Position numbers and translations under genes: made by a program
The notes under the pieces: generated by a model
What the model was told of the DNA's origin: nothing
What the model saw: the letters and a program-made list of their open reading frames with translations, nothing else
Database searches by the model: none
Shown: piece by piece, positions 25,101-37,100 of the stretch
Position numbering within the stretch: the stretch's first letter is position 1
Layout: the number at the start of each line of letters is the position of its first letter
Assembly: GCA_914767715.1 (NCBI GenBank)
Contig: OU612068.1
Location: 2,916,001 to 2,980,000, forward strand
Source: Membranipora membranacea
Lineage: Eukaryota; Bryozoa; Gymnolaemata; Cheilostomatida; Membraniporidae
Length of the DNA: 64,000 nt
Direction: 5' to 3'

Positions 25101-28100
25101 ATCCTTATCACACAAACCTTAACAACAAACGAAACTGTGATTAGGTTTCAGTGCTACATAATGACTCCATGTTTGACCGTTTGTCGGTGATACATACTCG
25201 AAGAGAAATAGCGTTTCGGTGTTGTAGTTGATTGAATATCAATATTTGCTGTTGTTTGTACTTACTGTCACAGCTGTGTTTATCAGCATTAAGTTCAAAT
25301 CCATCATCACACAAACATTCGTATTTCTCATGTCCAACATGGGCGCATTTGTGCTCACATTCACCATTTTCTGTGTCACATGGATTGATATCTAAAATCA
25401 GCACAATCAGTTATAAACATTATTATCATGCTATGTATCAAACATGTCTTTCAAGTACAATGATCATATTTTGTGAACTGTCTGATGGGTTTTTTAATGA
25501 ATTTGACAACAAAAGTATAAACATTAATGAATCAAAAATCAAGTTCAATATAAATAATTTTGACTAAAATCAAGACCACCAAGCCTTGAAGGATCTCACA
25601 TACTTGTACATGTCTTTCCATTAATGTCCAATTCTCCCTCATCACAGGAACACTCAAATCCAGGCTCGGTATTCTCACACTGTTGTTCACATCCATCAGT
25701 GTCCTCTTCACATTCATTGATGTCTTTAAGATATGAGATATACTTTCATATCAATATAACCAATGAGGCATTGAAGCATGAAATACACAAATTGGTTCAC
25801 AGTGTGCAAGTTTACCCATTTTACGATTCGAGGTTGTGGTTATTCAAAGATTTGGAGTAAAGGCTACCATATGGTAGTAAATATCAATTTTATGACATGT
25901 AGCTCACTATAGCAGCGAGCACTATAGCAACGAACGGTTTGTGGTTCCATTTCCCAGATCATTCAAGTTTTGAGGGTCTTCCTTACCTTCACAGTCACCA
26001 TTAGTCATATTCATTCTTTCACCCTCTTCACACTGTGGAACACAATCATCAGCAGTGGTCATCACCTCTCCCTCAGGACAACTGCACACAACTGTTGCTT
26101 CAACAACATCACACGTTTGTCCTTCTTTGCATCCTCCATTGTTAACTTGACAAACAGCTGAAAAAGCACGAGAGAATCCACAGTTGTTATGAGAATGGAA
26201 CAGATTACTCAAAGGCCAAACTGTCAAACGGTCAAAAATGCGGAACAATTAGTCTTTGAGTTTCAGAGGGAAGTGACGATATCTGCATGTGAGCTCATTT
26301 TAGAAAAAAAATCAACTTAAATGTTTCCAACTTACGAGCACATTCAGTTCCTTCGCGTACAAATCCTTGAGCGCATCGTCTGTTACCACAAGATTGACCA
26401 TCAACAGCGAGTATTTCTCCTTCATCGCAGCTGCATGTACGAACAAAGTTCTCAGTAGCCTCACAGTACTTGTCACAACCTCCTCCTTCTCCTTTGCCAT
26501 TACATGGACCTTAAGCAAATACACACAATTTAAAGATTTTCTCAAATGAAATTATATTATGACTAGTCACAATCAGTAGAAGAATCTAAGAGGCTGATGG
26601 GTGTCATCAACTGACTCACGAATAACAGGTACTTAGCCTTGACTTACTGATACATTTGGTTGTCTCGACAGGATCCACCAGACCATCGTTAGGACAGCTG
26701 CACTCCATCTGAAGATTGAGGCATGTAATCAAATGAGTCAGAAATAACAGGTACTTGGCCTTGACTTACTGAAACATTTGGTTGAATTGACAGGATCCAC
26801 CAGACCATCGTTAGGACAGCTGCACTCAATCTCTCCATCATCAGCATGTCCACAGATAAACTCACATCCTCCGTTATTAATTTCACACGAGTCTGAGATA
26901 AAGAAAGGTTTTGAACATTAAGATGAGCTTGTTTTTTTTTTCAAGTTGACATGAGTCTTGATAAAACAGTTTATTCAGTCATACTGCAGATGAGCGGAGG
27001 GAAAATTAAACCACCATGAAATATACAACTTATCAGTAGTATGCCATCAATAATCACACCATATCTTCCTTTCACAATTTGAGATCCACTATTAACTATT
27101 CAATAAACTAAAGCTACATCTTTATAAGTTGTTTTGAGCAAGGAATCTAACCTCTTTGACAGGAAAATTTCAGAACAGAACTTATTTCATCCATACTTAA
27201 ATATATTATATTATAATTGAATATATATACTCACCAACACATCTGTCTTTTACTTGGGTATATCCTGGTAGGCAGGGAACAACGCACTGACATGAGTGAG
27301 TTCCAGGCTGGTTGTAACAGTCCATCTCACATCCACCGTTGTTATTTTCACATTCATTAATATCTGGAAGAACAATAGATATAATTTGATGTCATCAAAG
27401 ACAAGTAGTAGGTTGTGGGTAAAAGCTGAAGCAAGGCTTGTAGATCAGATGTAAACTGAAATCTGATAAACCAATAAGTTACGGTAACATACCAATACAT
27501 TGCCGATCATCCTGTGCTAGTTCATAACCATTTGGACAAGTACATTTAACCAGTTGTCCGTCCTTGTGGTCGCAAGTATGGCTGCATTCGTCACATGGGT
27601 TGAGCGCTGTAAATAAATGATGAAACAAGTGAGGCCAAAAAGACAAGGAAAAGTACCGAATGTCTTATTCTCACGTCGTGCTCTGTGTGGGTTTCAATGT
27701 TACATTACTGACTGGGTGGAAGGTATGACACACAGACTGATACACTGTATTATTCTCTGTAGTCTTGATTGGGCTACTATTCAATTTGCATGGGAAGAGT
27801 TAGCCAGCTCACATGGAGCGCTTTTCCAAGTGCAGTTTCTGTATCACTATGAAATTCTACATTTTAACACTGACCTATGTCTTGGCATGTAGTGCCATCG
27901 ACTCTTAGCTCTTTATCCTCTGGGCATGAGCAAGTGAAGCTCCCAATAGTGTTCTCACAAGTATGCTGACAAGGATTATCTCCTTTACACTCATTAACGT
28001 CTGAAAGTATTTCAAACAAGACACTGCAAGATAATGGTAAGTGATGGTAAGATAGCTTAAGTACACCACACTATCAATGAAAAACTTAAAGATCTAGAGA

Positions 28101-31100
28101 TTTTCATACTCTCAACCTCAAAAGATGATAATTAACACTAAATCAATTAAAAGGGTCTGATACAAATATGCTGTTACAGATTCTCAAAACACTGTTGACG
28201 GTTTAAGGCGAAGCATAATTATCACACTAGTTATTAATCATACCTTTGCATCGATTTCCAGCAGGAGCAAACCCTTCATGACATCTGCAGACAGCTTGGT
28301 CACCAACTCTCTCACATTCATGCTCACAACCACCTCTGTTAACATCACAAGGGTGTACTTTCTCTAAAACAAAAATAATGTTTGAGTTAACGACAGGAAC
28401 AAGTCAGAAACAAATTGTATCGAGTTCCCTCTATCAGAGAAGGACCAACACACATCACAAGAAACTGAGCATTTATCTTTCAATTAACAAAATCATCAAC
28501 CTTCGGTCAAATTGTATCACATACATCTGTCTATATGTTCGATTAAGTGTTTTCGATTCTCACGTTAACGTTTGAGCAATTTGCTATAGTAGGGCATCGC
28601 TCATTCTAATTGAGAAACCACCCCCCCCCCCCCCAGGATAATCACTACATACTGATCCAATCCAATTTTCAACTTTTATAACTATCTTTGTAGGCCAGAA
28701 AGTAAAATAATCATCGATTCATTGCTTACCTGTGCAAGTCTTTGCATCATCCCCAAGAAACATATCTTCTGGACAGGTGCAAACTGCTGCGTTATTTTGA
28801 ACCTCACAATCATTAGTACAGCCAGCACTTTCACATGGGTCTGTAAGAACATTCAATATATCATTGTGAGATTCAATCATTCATTCTATCAACCAAACCT
28901 GTTCAAATAACCGAAGGAGCGCTTAGTAACGCAAACATTTATCACACTAATTATTTGAAAAACCAACATAATATTTCTTTCACATCCTGAGCATCCCTCA
29001 TCAACACATGGATTGGCTACAAATCCAAATTAAATCATCAGTTTATGAGCTTTATTGTTAAAGTATTAACGGGAACATAACAAGTTTTACTTTGACCTTA
29101 CTAGATATTGATCAGGTCAGCATTAAACCGCTGAAAACTCCAAGATACCGTCGAGATGACAAGCAAGTGCAACAATGAATGCATGGTACAAGAGAACATG
29201 TTTGTGACATTTGAAGTGAATTAAGAAAGTGATTAATACACTATCAGACGGCTGAGCTGAACAGAAACCTAATTATGACTCTTTACAATTCAGAATGAAT
29301 GAATTATTCCACATTAATGCATCATGCTCTGATTGCAACCCATTTATAACAGCTGATGATACCACACTCTTCAACCTTCAGATATGTCTTACTCTCATTG
29401 TAAGAGTATTGTTTACAACTTACTTCTAGGACAGGTTTTTTCGCAATCTTCTTTACTCCTGCAGGGAGAGAACAATATGTTCAAATGAAATATGACACGT
29501 TGACAAAGAAAAAATTGCTACAATACTGAGGAAATGACCAATTCTTGGTCATTCATCATAAAGAAATGGCACTGTTTTTATAATACTATTTACAAATAGT
29601 TTACAAATTTGCAGCCTTTATTTGACAGTTTATTTTTAACGTTTCATTTAAGTATTTTTTTCACAGAGGCGTTGCACATCTCAAATGATGCATTATGTGT
29701 TAAAAGCTTACGGGAAGTTGTTGGTATTTCCTCCACAGCCACCATATTGGAACTCAACGCAACCTACATCTTTATCAAAATAGGCCCACCGCATCAGGAC
29801 TGCTCTACATGTACCAGCATCAATGTCCAGGCTACACTCATCAACATCTAAATAATACAGTATGAAACATTAATTACAACAATTTGATACATTGCAAAGC
29901 TTTATTCAACAGTCAGAAGTGGTCAGGTATACATTCTACATTCCTTAAAATCTAGCTGCAGTCATGATGTCCGACTGAAGTCATTTATGTGAACGATTCT
30001 GAGGTCATGAGTTAAGTAGGAGAGAAAAATAATGAAAAGCATGATGTCTACACATTCATGGTGATCAACCTGAACCCATCTTCTTGAAGCAAGTAATCAC
30101 TTCTGCATACAGACAACTGATCAACAATGAAAATAGCAAAAGTATATATACCCGGGTCTTTGCTGCATGTTTTCTGGTCAGCTCCAATGACCATTCCCTC
30201 TATTGTGCAGCTACACTCTGCGTCCCCATCACCATTATCAGAGCATCTATCTCCACAACCAGCACCTTCACATGGGTCTGCAACTAATCAAGATTTCTGG
30301 ACCCAATTATTTTTGCAATATACTTCGGTTGAATTGTACACACATACATCTGTTTATATGTTCGACTAAGCGTATTCGATTCTTACGTTGGCATGTTTTT
30401 TGATCATCTCCCAGTACCATCCCACTTTGTTCTGGACAGGAGCACACTGCTACATTATCAACAACATCGCAGATATTGGAGCAGCCAGCCTTAGCACATG
30501 ATTCTGTAATATCATTAAATATATATCATTAATTTGTTGTCAAACTTGTATGATTACACAGTATTTGACATCAAAGATCTCTATCCACAATATGAGTTTG
30601 TTGGGTTAATACTTCCTCAAAGGAATGCAGGTGATGTGATGTGAAAAAATCTTTTAATTTATTCCAATGCAATATTTCATATACTTGATCCAAGATCACA
30701 TAGTTGGCAGACTTCTCACCTATGCATGTCTTCTTATCTACTGCAAATATCATGCTGTCTGGACAATTACACACTTCTGTTCCACCATTATCTTCACAGT
30801 CCCCTTTCACTTAAGATTCAAACAACATATTTAAATATCATACTTTACAGTTAATTCTTAATTGGACATTGGCTAATTTTACACATTCAATGAGACTTGG
30901 TTATAAAAAGAAATCCGTACATCAACAGCCAGGATCTACGATACCATTGATTTTCTCAATTAAGTCAGTCTCATGAACGTTCAGATGGAAAAGAAGGCAA
31001 ATGTAGCATAACAGTACAGAGTAAACTCACTGCAAATTTAATGTAGTTCCTTGTTTAATACATAGTATATGTATAGATATTGCTGAATAAGTTTTGGGGC

Positions 31101-34100
31101 ATAACATATAAGACATTTAGACATTAGTTAAAATTTATGGTCTTGTGTGATTCCAGTTTACACGCAAACCTAAAGGATCAATTTGATAGGGCTATATATA
31201 TTTCTGAAGTAGGAAAAAACTCATGATAACAGCCAATATACCATTGATCACATTGCTCACCCTCACCTTCCATAACAAGAACACAAATTGATACATTATC
31301 TGCTACAGCATTGTGAAATACAGAGTACATGTTTTAGGAATATGATGATGTTATTAGGCTTACCTTTGCATCCAACTCCATCTTCTTTTAGTTTGAATCC
31401 ATCTGGGCAGGTACACACCATAACGTTATCCTCAACCTGACAACCCTGCTGGCAGCCAGCATTCTCGCACGGGTCTACAATATTAAATGTGTTTAATTTA
31501 CTGAATTTTGATTGTTGGATAGTTTGTTCGATCTTTTTTCAGATTTTCTTAATTATGAAGGAATAATAGCTGACAAGGACGAATACTTCTGTGACATAGC
31601 ATTCATGTTCATATGCGCAGTTGTGATTTACAATAATGTAAGCATTTCGAGGTCTCAAACATTGGAGATTATGCTGATACTTTGTGCTTGATCCCTGTTT
31701 ACTTGTACACTACTTCTGATTAGATATATTTAAGGAATATTCAAAGTTAAACATAAATGATAAACAAAGAACATAGGTTGTTATAACATCTCACTTATGC
31801 ATGTCGCCATATCTTCTCCAAGTACCAGGTTCCCTGGACACGTACAGACTGCTGCTCCATCTATAGTTCCACATCCGTCTGAGCATCCAGCATCATCACA
31901 TGGACTACGTGCTGCCAATTCAAATAAAGTCATAAATTTATGAGCTAGATTAAGTTTTTTGATCAAGTCTTTAGGTAATTGACAAAGTTCATACTTTGAC
32001 ATTGCTAGATATTAATCATGCCAGAATAAAACCACTGAAAAATTCCCAGATGCACTTGCTGTGAAAAGCAAGTGCATCATCCAAAAGCATGGCACCTGTC
32101 CTCCACTGAGGCTCGCTCAAGCAAAATTATAAATTATCTGACACACCAATTGTGTGATACAGAGAAGATGTTTGTAACATTAAGTAAGTGATTTATACAC
32201 TATCAGAAGGCAGAAATAAACAGACGATACAATATGAGGCTTGAAAATTCATAATGAATTTTCAAATTGCACTTTATTTTTATGCTTGTTGCAACATTTT
32301 CAACTAGACACAATAAGTCCCAATTATTTTAGCAATATGTTCACATATATATAGTTTGTTAGTTGAAAGAGAGCGTATTGCAAAAATAATCGGGTCTTAT
32401 TAAGTCTAGTTGTGAATATCGTGTGCTTACGTTTGCAAGTCTTTACATCATCGCCAAGAGCCATATCTACTGGACAAGTACAAACTGCTTTACCATCTTC
32501 AACCTCACACATATCAGAGCATCCAATATCTTTACATGGGTCTGCAACAAAAAATTAAATATGTACCTGATTTTAGCTATAATGTCAAACAACGACTCAA
32601 TGTATTGCCTCTGCATGCGTTTTTATCCCCAGAGTGAGGAGAGCATGGGCAGTGGTGGAGACTGAGTACCCACAAGGAAATAAAGAGGGGAGCTGTTAGA
32701 ACACAGTTGTCACTGGATTCTGTCCAAAAAAACTTTGTGAAATGTTACTTTTTGGCCAGATATCAGCTATATATTATGAGTCAGTAATCACACTTTTACA
32801 TATCTATATTTCGAAAAAAAATTTATCCTCAACATTCATAGATTTTCATGTTTTGATATAGATAATGCAAAAATATTTCCATGTTGGGCTGCGAAGAAAG
32901 AAGTCCACTTAGACCACTGGTTATCTCCATCACCATTCAGGAAACGCTGATAAGGGAATTTACTCACCAACACATCCTTCTGGTCCTTCAACCCATCCTT
33001 CATTACAGCTACATTCATAGACCTCCTCTCCATTTTCAACCTTAGTACACACCTGCTCGCATGGGTTATTCTCAGAGTCACATGGGTCTGTAAATAATGA
33101 TTCAATTACAATTAGATGTATTGTCCAAAGTTGGGCTCACTGCGAATGGTTAGTATGAACATCCTAACATCAAGATGTATAAAATCCTAAAAATCCTATC
33201 TGTAAAATAGATCACCTAAAATAAAAAGTGTATATTTATCATAAAATTATTCTGCTAAAACGAAATATTTTCACTCACGTTCACATTTGTCATCCTGATT
33301 CAGTATTATTCCTTCCTTACACGGGCATTGGACTGTTCCATTAACTACCTGACACAGGGAAAGCTCATCGCAATCTCCATTGTTGATTTCGCATGGATCT
33401 ACAAACAGACAAGACAACAAGGCTTAGCAGACTTAAATCAGTAATAACCCATCGGATCGTTCATGATCATCAATATATATGCAGATCCCAGACTTTAGTG
33501 GTAATCAGATTTCCAAATTTCATAGTCTTAGACCAGTAAGTGATACAATTGATTGTCGTTGAAATATACATTCTATTGTTTACTCAGAGAAGTTCTCAGA
33601 ACTATTAACTGCACTCTAACTACAGACAACAAATATCTTCATATGAAACTATTACAATGTTTCATTGCTTACTTGTGCAAGTCTTTGCATCATCTCCTAG
33701 AACCATATTTTCTGGACATGTACAAACTGCTGCTTTATTCTGAACCTCACAGTCACCAGTACAGCCGGCACCATCACATGGGCCTGTATAAGCATTAGCA
33801 CTATGATTGAAAGATGTGTTCAAACCATTAAACATACTTATACACATGACTGAAAGAGTAATTGTTATCGCACTGTTAACTTTTAAAATAGTTACTACCT
33901 TTAAAAAAATACTGGTGAATGATACCATAAAGAATATTGTGTAAAAAAAAAGATTTAAAGTTCATCAATAATGATAAATTAATAATGAAGGTTGTAATAA
34001 CATCTCACTTATGCATGTCTTCCTGTCTTCTCCAAGTACCATGTTCAATGGACAAGTACACATTGCTGCTCCGTTTTTATTTTTACATCCGTTTGAGCAT

Positions 34101-37100
34101 CCAGCACCATCACATGGGTCTGTGTAGACATAGCAAAATCATTCGTGAATAAAAAGGAGTTGATAGATTATTTGAATCCAGTTGATTTCTGGTCATTTGA
34201 GTAAAATGTATCTGCCTGACACTAATTGTGTTTGTCAGAGAGCAAATGTAACCTCAACTACAGTGATTATGGAAAGAATGTTCTAGGTAAAACTTAGCCA
34301 GTGTGTTTGCTCTGAGCCAATCAGAGATAACACACTGGCTAGATAAAACTAGTCAAAGGTATATAGAGTGATTGATTTTGATGGATGGCTTCAGGTGTAA
34401 TCAGGTTTTTTAACAGTGACAGAAGCAGAATCATTTGCTTTACCAGTTGAAGTGTATCCATCAGGGTTCTTTCCTGGATCACAAGCCTCAGTCTGAACAA
34501 GAGGATTGGTAGACCTGGCATTCACACAAGCTCTTTTAGTAGCGATGTAACATTTATCATCCTGTAAATATGTGAAATATTCTCAGATTACAAGAAACAC
34601 TATCTGGTACATGATACATGAAATAGGAAAGAAGCGATACTCATTGATAATTTAGAAACTCATTTAGCTGTAGTTTTGTCTTCTGAACTACATACGTTCG
34701 TTTTTGTTTCATGGAAATCCATTGTACACTGTAGTAGGTTAGGACCTAACCTCTCTGGTGACTGTACCATCATTATCATTACAGCTCATGCAGCCAGAGT
34801 GGTACACTCCAACTGGTTGTGGCTCAGACTCACTAACACCAACAATGACAGAGACGGCCATGTCTTTTCCTGCGTAGGCTACGAAGTCCACTGACTTAAA
34901 GTCGCATCTGAGGGTGTCAAACTTCACATATCTACCATCAACCACTTTTTCTTGTCCGTCATAAGTTAGCTGTTGATCATCAAGAAGTTATTAAGTTAGA
35001 GATTCAATAATGATTGCAGAATTTATAGAATTCCTGAACTTCATTTTCATAGTCAAATAATTATTTTCAGGCGTCACTGCAATTAATTTACAGGTTTGAA
35101 AAATACCTAGTTACTAACCTTGCAGGAATATTTTATGGAATCATCAAACACGCCGCCAACTGTAAAGTACTGGCAGTCACTATTGTTTTTGACATCACAA
35201 CAAAGAGGATTAGCGAAGACCTCAGGGGCTTCGTTCTCTTTGCAGCTGCAGTCAATACATGTAAATCCAGCATTGCAAGTGCAAACATTGTCGGCTCCGC
35301 ATTTTCCTGCAGCAAATGAAAAGTTACAGAGGCATTAAAATTGTTATCAGGGAAGACAAAGTAGTGATACATACTCCAAAACTTGGTGAATTGTACTCAG
35401 ACGCAATCATCAACAAAAGCTTTAATGTCTCATGCAATAGCTGGCATGTCGGTCATGTAATACTTGATAAAAACAATAGTGACTCTAATAATATTGGCAA
35501 AACACAATTACCTCTGTCATATACTTCCAGATTATACTTTCCTGATACAATCACAAACAAACGAACAAAAGTCTCAATATTTGGGCTCACAATTTTCTTC
35601 TGAAGCATAGACCAACATGGCAATGGCTCCATGCCGGACACGTCATATCTGTTCATTACTTACCATTTCCACTACAATCATTAGGACAGAAGTGACCATC
35701 AGTTGGCTCAGGGTTTGGATTCACATCAATCACATTTTGACAATTCTCTTTGAATCCCTCAACAGCTGTCTGAGCCCAGACCTTTTCTCCAGAAAGCTGG
35801 AAGAGAAGAAAAGTAAACATATTATAACCTCTATCCAAACATAAGAGTAGCGTACCTCTAAACCTCAAAAGGTTAATGCACCATTAAATATATGCTGTAA
35901 GTAATCAGATATCAGATAACATTGTGCGTTTACTAATTCCACCAAGCATTCATATTGTTATATGATATAAATAAGCGGTCACCAAATATACGGTTGATTA
36001 AAAAAGGTTGATTAAAATCAGATGTCATATCACACGCCACATCCCAAAGCATGGGTGGCGAAATACCAGTTGCCTTGGGGCTAGGCTGCAATATCTGCGC
36101 CCATTTGATCTCAGTTTGCAGGCAGGTCGGAGCACACCTGTGAGTCCAACCAAACCCCAGTAGTCTCTAACCAACTGAGTTACCTCCTACTCCTTCTAAA
36201 CCAAGTATACATTGAATTGAAATATTTACCTTGATGACTTCCATGCAGTTCTCTATGGCCTCTTCCTTAAGTCCAGGTACATTCTTACACATAGTACTGG
36301 CAGGTGAGTTGTTGAGTGTATCCTCACAGAACTTTCTAGCTTCTTCCTCTGTTATTCCACCAGAAGGCCATTTTGGTACAGGAGGTCTGTAGTTGGGGTC
36401 TACTGGACCGAATGGTGGGCCAGTTACATCTGGCTTGCCAATTTCAATTTCTGGTACAGGTTCTCCAGGTTTCTGACACCTTGAAAATTAGTAATAAAAT
36501 ATTCTCAAGGTGTTTCGTCAAAGTCAGGTGACCGTTGTCTAAAATTACATAATTTGCTATCATGAAAGAGGTACGAACTAGGTGATGAATAAGTTTAGTC
36601 AGCTTCATACCTCATGTCAGGGGCAGCTGTGCATGTCCCTTCAGCCTCTCCTGCTTTACAGCTGCATATAGCTTCAGCTTTCTGTGTTGTTGTTACTCCA
36701 TAAGTTACAGAGCCAGCAGGCACTTTACCATTGAACATGCTGTTGGCTGCAGGTACTCTGTGATGGAAGGGCAGAATATATATTGAGATTAATGGTTACA
36801 GGTATTGCCTACCAATGCTGGCTGTAGCGTATGACTTCAGAGATGAGCTAGGATAGTAAGTTCATTACGAAGCAAAGAAACTTATCACCTTTAAAAGTGT
36901 TTTGCTACAGGAGCAACAGTATTTGGATGAACTCATAGACATAATAATAAACCTAGACAGCTGAAGTGAGGAACTTAATTGAGGGGCAACGTAACATCTT
37001 TGGAAGGTGTAGAAGCAATGATGCTAACATTGATTTACTAACCATAATCAAGGTTTTTTGTTCATAACTCGATCTATTTTGATCGAATTTCAAATTTTAA

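Larger units (their letters stand above)
19159..28840 (-). other. Gene B EGF array, second block (22 exons)
   Basis: Exons at 28730-28840, 28244-28363, 27875-28000, 27493-27606, 27235-27363, 26770-26892, 26336-26509, 25987-26157, 25604-25723, 25266-25391, 24995-25117, 24628-24747, 24346-24459, 23971-24093, 23648-23770, 23343-23462, 22977-23099, 22404-22526, 20087-20197, 19784-19909, 19405-19548 and 19159-19258. All but the last are multiples of three in phase 1-1. Several begin D-I/V-N-E-C or D-I-D-E-C (27235, 25604, 19784, 19405, 19159), the calcium-binding EGF signature. This block is more diverged than the first, so it is probably older. Exons 26336-26509 and 25987-26157 encode more than one EGF each or an EGF plus half. 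Confidence 0.8.

Noticed and set aside
27617-27892. 91-codon plus-strand open frame.
   Set aside because: It lies in a gene B intron and overlaps the EGF exon on the other strand; no recognisable domain or splice context.
28620-28634. Poly-C run considered as a regulatory element.
   Set aside because: Simple repeat in an intron; nothing beyond composition supports a function.
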